Positions 26,939-35,550 of a stretch of 64,000 nt of DNA are shown here, piece by piece (the first letter of the stretch is position 1; each line of letters starts with the position of its first letter). The notes under the pieces are model-generated. The model was not told the origin of the DNA and searched no databases. It saw only the letters and a list, made by a program, of their open reading frames with translations. Position numbers and translations under genes: made by a program. The stretch spans positions 27,616-91,615 of the forward strand of contig JABFGJ010000014.1 in assembly GCA_013112545.1 (NCBI GenBank). Reading direction: 5' to 3'. The DNA is from Bacteroidota bacterium (GTDB taxonomy: Bacteria > Bacteroidota > Bacteroidia > Flavobacteriales_E > Vicingaceae).

Positions 26939-27160
26939 ATTTCTATTTATTCGCAACTCCATATATCTCTTTAATTCAACTTATTAACCCTTTTTTTGTA
27001 ACAAAAAGGGGGTAAATTTCAGGGTTTCTTGTAATAGAATGGGGGTAAATTGGGGATTAGATTGTATTTGAGTAAAATTTTGGGACAGTGTCCCAAGAAT
27101 GTTATTTATACTCTAAACATTTGAGTGCATCAGATTATCATCACTTCCAAAACAACTATT
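26939..27160. other. Intergenic stretch with a near-palindrome and GGGGGTAAAT repeats
   Basis: No gene seen. It contains an inverted repeat around 26987-27012 (ACCCTTTTT...AAAAAGGG). The string GGGGGTAAAT occurs twice, once at the right edge of the palindrome and again near 27041. No T run follows the hairpin on the plus strand, so a terminator role is doubtful. Confidence 0.5.
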
Positions 27161-27580
27161 CTAAACCTTCTCAAATCCCTTTGAATTAGAAGTAACCTTA
27201 TATGCAAATGGTCCCTTTTCCTTTTTAATTATGGTTAAAAGTTCCGGCCAATGTTTAACAAAAAGCTTTACGATAGACCAATAATCAAAACCTGTTTTTG
27301 AAGGTGGTCGAAAATAAAACATGCCTAACTTAAATTTTTCACACAGTTCTTTTTGATGACTAAATCTTTGTATATTATAATCTTGCGTCAATACAAAAGC
27401 CTTGTCTTTGCCAGCAAGTGGTACCCAATCTTCATCTTTTGCCCCTTGACCAAATTCTTTTTTTATCGACCTCAACTCTAAGCCAAAACCGTATTTTTTA
27501 GAAGGCAACAATTTCGATTGAAGCAAACTAAAAGCTTCTACTAATACAGGTGGTAAATTTTCGTCAATGTAAAGAATCAT
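27161..27580 (-). CDS. DUF5615-type PIN-like toxin
   Basis: 139 residues. The start MILYIDENLPPVLVEAF has the first acidic cluster of Mut7-C/DUF5615 PIN-like proteins (a D-E-N pair). AKDEDWVPLA at ~72-81 and AFVLTQDYN at ~89-97 carry further acidic positions, consistent with a metal-dependent ribonuclease core. DUF5615 proteins commonly pair with DUF433 proteins as toxin-antitoxin modules. The start codon overlaps the DUF433 gene's stop by 4 bp (ATGA), so the two are coupled. Activity is inferred from family and context only. Confidence 0.8.
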   Translation of the reverse strand: MILYIDENLPPVLVEAFSLLQSKLLPSKKYGFGLELRSIKKEFGQGAKDEDWVPLAGKDKAFVLTQDYNIQRFSHQKELCEKFKLGMFYFRPPSKTGFDYWSIVKLFVKHWPELLTIIKKEKGPFAYKVTSNSKGFEKV

Positions 27581-28275
27581 GCGGCTGTTTTACAATAAGC
27601 AATTGCATCCATAACTAACTTTTCGTCCACTTCATAAATGGATGCAATGTATTTGTTACTTTCTCCTGCTTTATGCAAACTGTAAAACGTTTCCGGATAA
27701 ATATTGGTTTCTCCAACAACTGCACTTCCAAACTTTCTTTGAGGGTCAATTACTATAGCACTCTCTTTACCTCTTGGATAAAATCGCACAGCAATATTGT
27801 CATCAAAATCTATAGCCGGTATTAAGAAGGATTTTATAAAGTCAAAGTTCCATTGTTCTGAGCCATCTGCATTTATAAAAGACTCATTAATTTTAGCAAT
27901 TAAACTTTTACCACTAACACTTAGTAGTTTCAATACTGTTTTGTCTGCGAAAGGGTGAGGAGAATTATATTGCTTACTTAAATAAGAATGTGTTTTTACA
28001 ATTTGTTGTGTACTTGCGCCTTGCTCAGAAAGACGAAACATAGTTACCAACTCTAACATGGTTTGGAAGTTAACTGCCTTGCTTCGGCTACCTTCTATTG
28101 TCCAAGAGTAATTTCGTTTAAATTCTTTCGCAAAACGGTCGTCAAAAAAGGTAGTAATCCAACGATTAATTTTTTCAGCTGGCTGTTTTAAAATATGCGC
28201 TAATTCAGGAACGGTGTAAATTCCTTCGCCTATGGTTGCTTTTGTTTCGAAGTCTGTAAATTTAGATTTTATCAA
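27577..28275 (-). CDS. DUF433-type antitoxin with N-terminal HTH-like region
   Basis: 232 residues if the TTG at 28275 is the start. The N-terminal half holds a helix-turn-helix-like stretch (YTVPELAHILKQPAEKINRWI) and the C-terminal ~50 residues (FGSAVVGETNIYPETFYSLHKAGESNKYIASIYEVDEKLVMDAIAYC) are a DUF433 domain. It is longer than a plain DUF433 antitoxin (~75 residues). The N-terminal part could bind its own promoter. The start is uncertain: the TTG lies within the promoter motif TAACTTTG, and no ATG follows in the early frame. Confidence 0.8.
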   Translation of the reverse strand: MIKSKFTDFETKATIGEGIYTVPELAHILKQPAEKINRWITTFFDDRFAKEFKRNYSWTIEGSRSKAVNFQTMLELVTMFRLSEQGASTQQIVKTHSYLSKQYNSPHPFADKTVLKLLSVSGKSLIAKINESFINADGSEQWNFDFIKSFLIPAIDFDDNIAVRFYPRGKESAIVIDPQRKFGSAVVGETNIYPETFYSLHKAGESNKYIASIYEVDEKLVMDAIAYCKTAA

Positions 28276-28280
28276 AGTTA
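28273..28280 (-). promoter_or_regulatory. -7 promoter element of the DUF433/DUF5615 pair
   Basis: TAACTTTG on the minus strand, an exact TAnnTTTG match, with a TTG about 23 bp upstream. It overlaps the apparent TTG start codon at 28275, which makes that start doubtful. Confidence 0.45.
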
Positions 28281-28339
28281 TATAATTTGGCGGAGGTTTA
28301 ATACAATTTTAAACAAAATTTGGCATTTCGGTTTTGGAA

Positions 28340-29353
28340 CTAAACCCTAGCTCTCACCATATCTTCCAAGGCATCAATCCAGATTGGGTGGTCGTTTAAG
28401 CTTTCAACTAATTGCACTTTTTCGCCGCCATGTTCTTCAAAAATCTCTTGGTATTCCGAGCCTATTTCAACGGTTGTTTCTAAGCAATCAGCAATAAAAG
28501 CTGGGCTAAAAGCCAGAATTTTTTTATCGCCTTTTTTGGCTCTTTCTTCTACCACTTTATCTGAAAATGGCTCTAGCCAATTTTTATCTAAACGAGATTG
28601 AAAAGCTACGGTGTATTTTTCTTTAGGAATGTTCAATCGCTCTGCTAATAGTCGGGTTGTTGCAAAGCAAGTGGCTTTATAGCAATACTTGTTGTCTTCT
28701 GTTATTTCCGTCTCACAATCGTGATCATCGCATGGCTTTCCATCATCATATACCTTGTCCACTTGCCTCACTGGCAAACCGTGATAACTAAAAAGTACAT
28801 GGTCGTAATCTTCAATTTTATACTGATTGGCTCTAGCCACAAATGCATCGATAAATTTCGGATGATCCCAAAATTGACTCATCATAGAGATTTCAGGTAT
28901 AACCCACCATTTACTGATAATTCTTAAGGCTTTTTCCATGGCCGAACCTGAACTAGCAGATGCATAATGAGGGAATAAAGGAATGATGATGATTTTATTA
29001 TAATTCAATAAGCGCATTTCTCCCAAAACTTTTTCTAAGCTAGGATTTTGATAACGCATGGCTAAATGAACGCCAAACTCACCGCCCAATTGATTTTGCA
29101 ATTTCTCTTTTACACTTTCACCATGATACATCAAAGGCGAGCCTTTTTCTGTCCACAATTCTTTGTATATTTTGGTTGAACCCTTGGCCCTAAAGGGAAC
29201 AATAATGAGGTTAACCAAAAGTTTTCTAGCTAACCAAGAAATGTCAATTACCCGAGGGTCATTTAAAAATTCCGATAAATATCGCCTAACGGCTCCTATT
29301 TTCGCATCGTCTGGCGTGCCTAAATTGATTAATAATACTCCCGTTTTTGACAT
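28340..29353 (-). CDS. hemH: Ferrochelatase
   Basis: 337 residues. Inserts Fe2+ into protoporphyrin IX to make haem. Family signatures are the start VLLINLGTPDDA, the conserved FSYHGLPVRQVDK (~188-200, with the catalytic His) and the C-terminal AFSPAFIADCLETTVEIGSEY with a glutamate of the active site. It also has a row of cysteines (PCDDHDC and KYCYKATC) close to the active-site loop, which are frequent in Bacteroidota homologues but whose role I cannot state. A free-standing gene, with 127 bp to lpdA downstream of that gene's end. Confidence 0.96.
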   Translation of the reverse strand: MSKTGVLLINLGTPDDAKIGAVRRYLSEFLNDPRVIDISWLARKLLVNLIIVPFRAKGSTKIYKELWTEKGSPLMYHGESVKEKLQNQLGGEFGVHLAMRYQNPSLEKVLGEMRLLNYNKIIIIPLFPHYASASSGSAMEKALRIISKWWVIPEISMMSQFWDHPKFIDAFVARANQYKIEDYDHVLFSYHGLPVRQVDKVYDDGKPCDDHDCETEITEDNKYCYKATCFATTRLLAERLNIPKEKYTVAFQSRLDKNWLEPFSDKVVEERAKKGDKKILAFSPAFIADCLETTVEIGSEYQEIFEEHGGEKVQLVESLNDHPIWIDALEDMVRARV

Positions 29354-29480
29354 TTCAATATTTTATATAAATACAGCATACTTCAGCAAGCTCAGTATCC
29401 TCTATACTCAAGTACAAGTTTAGCTTAGTAAACTATCTTCATTACAGAATGTTCAAGCTATTATCTAAAAAGTTTGTTTA

Positions 29481-30884
29481 TTAGATATGAATTGCTCTTT
29501 TGCCAGTTGCGTCTAAGGTTGCTTCTCTAAATGCTTCTGTAAAAGTTGGATGCGCATGGCTCATTCTAGAAATATCTTCGGCTGTTGCTCTAAATTCCAT
29601 ACCTACAACTGCTTCTGCAATCATATCCGCAGCTCGTGGACCGCACATGTGAACTCCTAAAATTTCATCGGTATCTGCATTTGCTAACACTTTTATCAAT
29701 CCATCGGTATCCATGCTTGCTCTTGCTCTACCACTAGCTTTAAACGGAAAAGAACCTACTTTATAATTCACCTTTGCCTCTTTCAACTGCTCTTCTGTTT
29801 TACCAACAGCGGCAACTTCTGGCCAAGTATAAACAACCCCTGGAATTAAGTTATAATCAATGTGAGGTTTCTCTCCATTCATCACTTCTGCTACAAATGT
29901 TCCTTCTTCTTCGGCTTTATGCGCTAACATAGCTCCTTTTATTACATCACCGATAGCATAAATATAAGGCACATTGGTCTGCAATTGCTCATTCACCTCT
30001 ACTCTACCTCTGTTATCTAATTTTACCCCTACGTTTTCTAAACCCAGTTTATCGGTGTAAGGTATTCTGCCCACAGCTACTAAACAATAATCGGCTTCAA
30101 AAGAAACTTCCGTTCCTTTCTTGTCATCCGCTTTTACTAGAACTGTTTTGCCTTTATTGGTCACTTCTTTTACTTTATGGCTTAAGGCAAATTTCATCCC
30201 GAGCTTTTTCAAGGACTTGGTTAATTCTTTACCCATTGTACTATCCATGGTTGGAATAATTCCGTCCATATATTCAACTACCGTTACTTCCGTTCCTAAT
30301 CGAGCATAAACAGAACCTAATTCAAGGCCGATAACACCACCGCCAATAACAATTAATTTCTTAGGCAATTCGTTTAATTCCAATGCTTCTGTAGAAGTAA
30401 TTACTCTTTTCTTATCTATTTTGATAAATGGCAAAGAACCCGGTTTAGAACCAGTGGCAATAACAACCCTTGCGGCTTCTACTTTTGTTTCTTTAGAATC
30501 GTCACCTGTGATTTTAATCACATTAGCACTTTCGAAAGAACCCATGCCATGTAAAACGTCAATCTTGTTTTTCTTCATCAAATAATCGATTCCACCAACA
30601 GTTTGTTCAACCACTTCTCTTTTCCGCTGAACCATTTGCTTGAAGTTTACTTTCAAGTCTTTTAGGTCAATACCATGCGTTGTGAAGTCGGTTTTTGCTT
30701 TGTGAAAATGCTCTGAAGAGTCTAATAATGCTTTGGAAGGAATACATCCGACATTCAAACAAGTTCCGCCTAAGGCATTGTATTTTTCAATCAAGGCCGT
30801 TTTCATTCCCAATTGGGCACATCTAATCGCACACACATATCCTCCAGGTCCTGACCCAATTATTACTACATCATACTTTTCCAT
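29481..30884 (-). CDS. lpdA: Dihydrolipoyl dehydrogenase
   Basis: 467 residues, the usual length. It is the FAD- and NAD-dependent E3 subunit shared by 2-oxo-acid dehydrogenase complexes. The FAD motif GSGPGG is at 10-15. The redox cysteines are C42 and C47 in GGTCLNVGCIPSK. The NAD motif GGGVIGLELGS lies at ~181-191. The C-terminal active-site His-Glu pair is in HAHPTFTEAFREA. No other subunit of the complexes is in the window. It lies downstream of lnt with its own TAnnTTTG element, so it is likely a separate transcript. Confidence 0.97.
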   Translation of the reverse strand: MEKYDVVIIGSGPGGYVCAIRCAQLGMKTALIEKYNALGGTCLNVGCIPSKALLDSSEHFHKAKTDFTTHGIDLKDLKVNFKQMVQRKREVVEQTVGGIDYLMKKNKIDVLHGMGSFESANVIKITGDDSKETKVEAARVVIATGSKPGSLPFIKIDKKRVITSTEALELNELPKKLIVIGGGVIGLELGSVYARLGTEVTVVEYMDGIIPTMDSTMGKELTKSLKKLGMKFALSHKVKEVTNKGKTVLVKADDKKGTEVSFEADYCLVAVGRIPYTDKLGLENVGVKLDNRGRVEVNEQLQTNVPYIYAIGDVIKGAMLAHKAEEEGTFVAEVMNGEKPHIDYNLIPGVVYTWPEVAAVGKTEEQLKEAKVNYKVGSFPFKASGRARASMDTDGLIKVLANADTDEILGVHMCGPRAADMIAEAVVGMEFRATAEDISRMSHAHPTFTEAFREATLDATGKRAIHI

Positions 30885-30917
30885 GTTGTCTTTCTTTTGT
30901 TATGTAAAATATCGCGG

Positions 30918-30925
30918 CAAATTTA
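30918..30925 (-). promoter_or_regulatory. -7 promoter element of lpdA
   Basis: TAAATTTG on the minus strand, an exact TAnnTTTG match, 34 bp upstream of the lpdA ATG and just after the lnt stop. Confidence 0.45.
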
Positions 30926-30932
30926 CCCAAAC

Positions 30933-32549
30933 TTAAGCCTTGGTTTTAGTTAAATGCCCATCAGTTTTCTTCATTTTTCTCACTAAGGTTAATAGCAACA
31001 ATAATGGAGCGACAAATCCCGCAGTTCGGCCAATATAATCGCCGTACTTAACATAAAAAGTTATTTTATCATTGCTCTTTATTTCGCCTTTTATTACTGC
31101 ATTTGTCCACCATGCTGTTGTTTGGCTAATTTCTCCTTTTTGGTTTATAAATGCAGAAGTACCTGTATTGGCCGATCTCGCAATGCTTCTTCGGTTTTCT
31201 ATGGCACGCAAACTAGCATAAGCTAAATGTTGTTTGTATCCTGGCGTGTCGCCCCACCAACCATCGTTGGTAATTATGGTAAATAAATTAGCTCCTTGAG
31301 AGGTGTATTGCGTCACATATTCTCCGTAAATGGATTCATAACAAATAATGGGAGCAATTACAGCATTGCTGTGAATCGACTTAAAAACACTAGGCTTTTC
31401 TTGCGAACCCAATTGACCAGATGAACCGCCTAGTTTTATCGATAGCTTTTTCATAAAAGGCAGAATGTCTAAAAAGGGAACTTTCTCAACACCTAAGACT
31501 AATTTCGATTTATGGTGAATTTGAATATGCTCAGAAGAATCTATGCAAATGGAAGTGTTGAAGTTTTCATAAAATCCACCTCCTGGAATGCTGTATGCGC
31601 CTTTCGGCAAATTGACATCGTTGGGGTAAAAAACTGAGCTCAACATGCCTATCTCTGCTGTTAGCTTTGGATAATCTGCTATCAATTTTCTAATTTCTTC
31701 GGTGGCATACATAAAGTCAATGGTATGCTCCCATTCTGGTTCTGGAATAGCTGTTTCGGGGAAAATCAGATAATCCGTTTCTGCGTTTAATTCCTGTTTT
31801 GCCAAGTTTATCATCTTGTCAATTTGGTCAGAGGGGGCTAAACTCCCAAACTTCTCATGATAAGGATCGATATTGGGCTGAACAACAACAAATTCATAAG
31901 ATTCTCCATTTTCTTCATAATTGGAATAAATGTATCTCCCAATTAAAATAGGAACTAACATTAGTGTCAATGTCAAGCCAATGGATTTTACATTTACTTT
32001 ACCCATTTCTCGATAGGATTTAAAATTTAGAAAAAGCAATACATTGACGGCTAAAACCCATAAAGAACCGCCTAAAACTCCTGTATATTCATACCATTGT
32101 ATGCTTTTAATGGAAGTAGCGAATGCATTTCCAAAGGTTAACCAAGTCCAAGAAAGCTCCCAATTGAGATGCAGGTATTCAAAAGCTAACCAATAGATAA
32201 TCAGCCCTATATAACCTTCCTTTTTCCCAATGTGCTTTTTGGTAAAATGGAACAACCAAAACACGGTAGCCATAAAAAAACTATTGCAAAGAATAGCCAT
32301 GATGGCGCCCATCAAATCGGCATTCTTAATCCACCAAGTTGTGCTGATGTTAAACACAAAAAAGGCTAAATAAGCATATAAAAATACAGATAGGGCACTT
32401 TTGCCTTTTTCACTAAGTTGACTTTCAACCCATAATAAAGGAATAAAAGCGAAAAAAATCAAAAAGTTAAAATCTCCAATTGCAGGCCAAGCAAGTGTAA
32501 AAAGCACACCCGATAATATTGACCCAAATAATAAATTAACTTTTTTCAC
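30933..32549 (-). CDS. lnt: Apolipoprotein N-acyltransferase
   Basis: 538 residues. Lnt adds the third acyl chain to lipoproteins at the periplasmic face of the inner membrane. The N-terminal ~200 residues contain about seven membrane segments. The nitrilase domain carries the catalytic triad Glu ~265 (LIFPETAIPEP), Lys ~346 (HHKSKLVLGVEKVPF) and Cys ~401 (PIICYESIYGEY). Near the C-terminus lie NRRSIARSANTGTS and a last membrane helix. The start codon is GTG (minus strand 32549-32547). Many lipoproteins, including GldK, depend on this pathway. Confidence 0.95.
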   Translation of the reverse strand: MKKVNLLFGSILSGVLFTLAWPAIGDFNFLIFFAFIPLLWVESQLSEKGKSALSVFLYAYLAFFVFNISTTWWIKNADLMGAIMAILCNSFFMATVFWLFHFTKKHIGKKEGYIGLIIYWLAFEYLHLNWELSWTWLTFGNAFATSIKSIQWYEYTGVLGGSLWVLAVNVLLFLNFKSYREMGKVNVKSIGLTLTLMLVPILIGRYIYSNYEENGESYEFVVVQPNIDPYHEKFGSLAPSDQIDKMINLAKQELNAETDYLIFPETAIPEPEWEHTIDFMYATEEIRKLIADYPKLTAEIGMLSSVFYPNDVNLPKGAYSIPGGGFYENFNTSICIDSSEHIQIHHKSKLVLGVEKVPFLDILPFMKKLSIKLGGSSGQLGSQEKPSVFKSIHSNAVIAPIICYESIYGEYVTQYTSQGANLFTIITNDGWWGDTPGYKQHLAYASLRAIENRRSIARSANTGTSAFINQKGEISQTTAWWTNAVIKGEIKSNDKITFYVKYGDYIGRTAGFVAPLLLLLTLVRKMKKTDGHLTKTKA

Positions 32550-32584
32550 CGCTGATTTTTAAGGACAACAAAAATATTAATAAT

Positions 32585-32592
32585 TAAGTTTG
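32585..32592 (+). promoter_or_regulatory. -7 promoter element of the endonuclease gene
   Basis: TAAGTTTG, an exact TAnnTTTG match, 20 bp before the ATG at 32613. Confidence 0.45.
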
Positions 32593-32612
32593 TACCTCAT
32601 TTAAGATAAAGC

Positions 32613-34244
32613 ATGAAAAATCTCCTAATTGCCCTGTTACTATTTCCCATAATTTTAACTGCACAAGCTGTAAAGCCAAGCACAAATCAAATCAATTTTG
32701 GCAATGTGTATGAAGGGACAACAGACAGTGTGCAAATTGTTTTACACAACAAAGAACCGAGAGATTTAATCATTACTGGGTTTAAGTTTTATACCATTTA
32801 TAACAAAACGCCGTTTTTTGTCAAGCAAAATAATTTCACCATCCCTTTTCAAGGTTCTCAATCGGTGTGGGTTTATTTTTCGCCTAAGCAAAACATTTTA
32901 CACAACAGTGAAATGATAATTATGCACAATGGAACTAGTGCATATGAACCAATTGATTTAATTGGCCAAGGAAAATTTTCGAATACCTATTATAATTCTA
33001 CAGAAAATCTTAGCGAAGAAGCTTTGAAAACGGCTTTAAAAACACGTTTGGGCCAAGGATATAATTCTTTGGGATATAACAATGGCAGAGACCTCATCTT
33101 TATGACCATTGACAATAAGAAAACCAATGGTCAAGGAGCATCAGTCAATACTTTAGAGTGCGTTTATACAGGGACAACTATTACAGGTTATGCTAGTAGA
33201 TCTGCAGCCCAAAGCGGCAACCCTCAGTTTAACACAGAGCATACTTTTCCTCAAGGTCATTTCAATTCAAATGAACCTATGAAGAGTGATATCCATCATT
33301 TGTTTCCAACAACTAATAATTCAAATTCGCAAAGAGGTAACAAACCTTTTGGGAATATTAGCGGTGGAACAGCCTCAGGTGGTGGTTCATTTTACAATAA
33401 CACAACTTATGAACCTAGAGATGCACAAAAAGGGAGAACAGCTAGAGCACTGATGTATTTTGTTATTCGTTATCAAGATTATTCCAGTCATTTTGCAGGC
33501 TCTGAAACGGTTTTAAGACAGTGGCACAACGCTTTTCCAGTTGATGCGATTGATAGAAAAAGGAACAATGATATTTATGCAGCGCAAAACAATCGAAACC
33601 CTTTTATCGATTATCCGCAGTTTGAAGAGCGAATCACCAACTTTGTTAGCAATTCTGTAGCACCGCAAAGTTTTGGTTTAGATGTATTGCAAAGCTCCAT
33701 CAATTTTGGAGCTGTAATTAGAGCACAAGCTGATACTTTTGATTATGTGTTGGTCAATAGAGGAAATAAAGACATCTTGTTTTCAAACTTTAGCCTAAGC
33801 AATACTTCCGACTTTTCTTTTGCTGCCAATTCAGGAGTTAATTCTACCTTGCTTCCTGGAGAAGCATTACAAATTTCAGTAATAGTTAATGCAGCGAATA
33901 CCGGAACAATTACAGGCAATTTAAACTTCAACACGAACATACCTGGGGGTCAGTCTAGTTTTGTAATTCCCATTACAGCACAGTCAATTATTGTTTCTGT
34001 TGATGAGCAAAGTCTAAGTAATCAGCTTTCTGTATATCCAAATCCCATGCAAGAAAAACTGTTTATTCGATACGAAGGAAATGAGAAATTAGACATTCGT
34101 TTGTTAGACGCTATTGGAAAACAAGTAGAATTGGATTATGTGATTAGCAATGGATTTATTTCAACCAAAGATTTGCTTCATGGTGTTTACTTTTTAGAAA
34201 TCAAAAAAGGAGATAAACGAATCGTAAAGAAGTTGGTTAAGTAA
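32613..34244 (+). CDS. T9SS-secreted endonuclease I family nuclease
   Basis: 543 residues. It has a signal peptide (MKNLLIALLLFPIILTAQ), then a HYDIN/ASPM-like beta domain at ~20-125 (INFGNVYEGTTDSV... VWVYFSPKQ). The endonuclease I domain covers about residues 130-345, with NTEHTFPQGHFN and KSDIHHLFPTTNNSNSQRGN as the Endonuclease_1 motifs (the HxxP and H-H residues hold the metal and active site). A second HYDIN/ASPM-like domain is at ~345-455. The C-terminal ~75 residues (VYPNPMQEKLF... to IVKKLVK) form a type A sorting domain. It is therefore predicted to be exported to the surface, where it could degrade extracellular DNA for food or matrix turnover. Confidence 0.93.
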   Translation: MKNLLIALLLFPIILTAQAVKPSTNQINFGNVYEGTTDSVQIVLHNKEPRDLIITGFKFYTIYNKTPFFVKQNNFTIPFQGSQSVWVYFSPKQNILHNSEMIIMHNGTSAYEPIDLIGQGKFSNTYYNSTENLSEEALKTALKTRLGQGYNSLGYNNGRDLIFMTIDNKKTNGQGASVNTLECVYTGTTITGYASRSAAQSGNPQFNTEHTFPQGHFNSNEPMKSDIHHLFPTTNNSNSQRGNKPFGNISGGTASGGGSFYNNTTYEPRDAQKGRTARALMYFVIRYQDYSSHFAGSETVLRQWHNAFPVDAIDRKRNNDIYAAQNNRNPFIDYPQFEERITNFVSNSVAPQSFGLDVLQSSINFGAVIRAQADTFDYVLVNRGNKDILFSNFSLSNTSDFSFAANSGVNSTLLPGEALQISVIVNAANTGTITGNLNFNTNIPGGQSSFVIPITAQSIIVSVDEQSLSNQLSVYPNPMQEKLFIRYEGNEKLDIRLLDAIGKQVELDYVISNGFISTKDLLHGVYFLEIKKGDKRIVKKLVK

Positions 34245-34290
34245 GGGGATTTTAGGAGTTATTCGGAATTCATAAATAAATGCCCAAGTC

Positions 34291-34908
34291 TTATTTTGAC
34301 CATTCTCCTTCATTTTTGTTTTTATTAAACTTCCAATAAAGAGATTCATGTGACTTTAGCTTTCCATTTTTATAATATTTAATAATTGTTCTTTCATGGT
34401 TTGTTTCTAATATATCTATCTGCTTTATCTTCCCGTTTTTATACCAATATCTGGAATTTTCATTAACTATTTGATATTTGTAATTGCCATTTTTATAGAA
34501 TTCGATTTTATCATTTTTGGGGTATCGAATTATTTTTATGCTTCCACTATGATAATAAGCAGTATCTATTGGGACTCCCTCCAAAACAAAAGAATCATTA
34601 GGTGGAATTTTGCTTAATAGGATTTCATGTGGATATTGAATCCCTTTTAATGAAATAGTCTTTGAAATATAATTTGATTGTGCGATATTCAGAGTAAGAG
34701 ATTCATTTGAACATACCTCTATGCTAAAATTTCCATCAAAATCAGAAGTTGTCATGTATAGTGAATCTAAATATATTGTAGCAAAAGGTATTGGGCTTCT
34801 TTCGATACTGTCAAGCAAAGTTCCAATTAAGTATATCTTATCGACTTTTTCCTGGCTATAAGAATAACAACACAATAAACAAAGCATTAAACAGAAATGG
34901 GTTCTCAT
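34291..34908 (-). CDS. Exported protein with carboxypeptidase-regulatory-like domain and MORN-like repeats
   Basis: 205 residues. The signal peptide is MRTHFCLMLCLLCCYSYSQ. Residues ~25-95 form a CarboxypepD_reg-like beta sandwich (GTLLDSIERSPIPFATIYLDSLYMTTSDFDGNFSIEV). The C-terminal ~70 residues have several short Tyr-Lys-Asn-Gly units (FYKNGNYKYQ, WYKNGKIKQI, YYKNGKLKSHE), similar to the MORN or toxin-antitoxin YwqK-type repeats. It probably sits in the periplasm or at the surface. Function is unknown. The 117-bp repeat begins 43 bp upstream of its start. Confidence 0.75.
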   Translation of the reverse strand: MRTHFCLMLCLLCCYSYSQEKVDKIYLIGTLLDSIERSPIPFATIYLDSLYMTTSDFDGNFSIEVCSNESLTLNIAQSNYISKTISLKGIQYPHEILLSKIPPNDSFVLEGVPIDTAYYHSGSIKIIRYPKNDKIEFYKNGNYKYQIVNENSRYWYKNGKIKQIDILETNHERTIIKYYKNGKLKSHESLYWKFNKNKNEGEWSK

Positions 34909-34951
34909 TTTTTAGGTACTTAAAAATAAACGTTCATGCGTATTTATTATA

Positions 34952-35068
34952 TTTCATATCGACCAAATTAGTTAAATCTACTTAACAGTTTAATGAACGT
35001 GTGAAAAGTGAGCTATAAGTCTTCAAGCCTATGCGGTTCAGGTTGTATTATGTTCTTTTGGCTTGAAC
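34952..35068. repeat. 117-bp direct repeat, copy 1
   Basis: The sequence starting TTTCATATCGACCAAATTAG recurs at 36314-36430, offset 1362 bp, with five mismatches seen by eye (about 96% identity). It ends ...GGCTTGAAC. Both copies lie directly upstream of a minus-strand gene. Confidence 0.9.
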
Positions 35069-35086
35069 CAAAATGAACCAAAAATT

Positions 35087-35146
35087 CAAGACAAAAAAAT
35101 GCTCGATAAGTTTATCCCGAGTTTATCGAGGGGCTTTTATGTCTTG
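35087..35146. repeat. 60-bp imperfect palindrome next to repeat copy 1
   Basis: Outer arms CAAGACA (35087-35093) and TGTCTTG (35140-35146). Inner arms CTCGATAA (35102-35109) and TTATCGAG (35123-35130). The segments between the arms also partly pair (A-rich against GGGCTTTT). It resembles a REP-like element and is absent from repeat copy 2. Confidence 0.7.
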
Positions 35147-35260
35147 CCGCCCCGACCTGTTTAATAATTGGACTGCAAGATTTTTGAGTTACTGGATTCT
35201 TCAATTGACAGTTTAACGTTTGTGATTTTTGAATTGTTGAAGAATATTAGGGAGGAATAG

Positions 35261-35284
35261 CCGCAGGGTTGCAAACCCATGCGG
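35261..35284. repeat. Short palindrome at the 5' end of the ParE-like gene
   Basis: CCGCA (35261-35265), GGGTT-GCA-AACCC (35266-35278), then A and TGCGG (35280-35284): a 10-bp stem with one bulge. It covers the region in which the start codon of the toxin gene should lie. Confidence 0.6.
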
Positions 35285-35550
35285 AGCGGGCAGACTATGC
35301 CCTAAAGGAGTTAGCAGATACATACGAATATTTGGAATTGAATTTTAGTCAAAAAGAATTAAATAAACTATCAGTAGAAATTGAAAGAGTCCTGAGATTA
35401 ATATCTAAAAACCCAAAACTCTTTCCTAAATCTGAACCCAATAATATCAGAAGGATTGTAATTAAAAGGTTTAATACAATGTATTACCGTGAGGTTGGGT
35501 CAAGAATTGAAATTTTGTCTTTCTTCTCTAATAGACAAGAACCAAAGTAA
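35269..35550 (+). CDS. ParE/RelE-like toxin lacking a visible antitoxin (5' end probably altered)
   Basis: 93 residues from a TTG at 35269. An in-frame TAG at 35248 limits any longer frame, and there is no nearby ATG. From residue 7 the sequence reads like a RelE/ParE toxin: ERADYALKELADTYEYLE opens the family fold, LISKNPKLFPKSE is in the middle, and IRRIVIKRFNTMYYREVGSRIEILSFFSNRQEP is the typical end. The first residues (MQTHA) do not match the family opening and are encoded by a palindrome. No antitoxin reading frame was found just upstream or downstream. It is either an orphan with a weak start or a 5'-truncated relic. Confidence 0.65.
   Translation: MQTHAERADYALKELADTYEYLELNFSQKELNKLSVEIERVLRLISKNPKLFPKSEPNNIRRIVIKRFNTMYYREVGSRIEILSFFSNRQEPK

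Noticed and set aside
26987..27012. Inverted repeat after the acyltransferase gene as a terminator
   Set aside because: No T run follows on the plus strand; the sequence after it is GGGGTAAATTTC.
34985..35268. Antitoxin gene before the ParE-like toxin
   Set aside because: No frame with antitoxin-like sequence is found; the space is taken by the repeat and palindromes.
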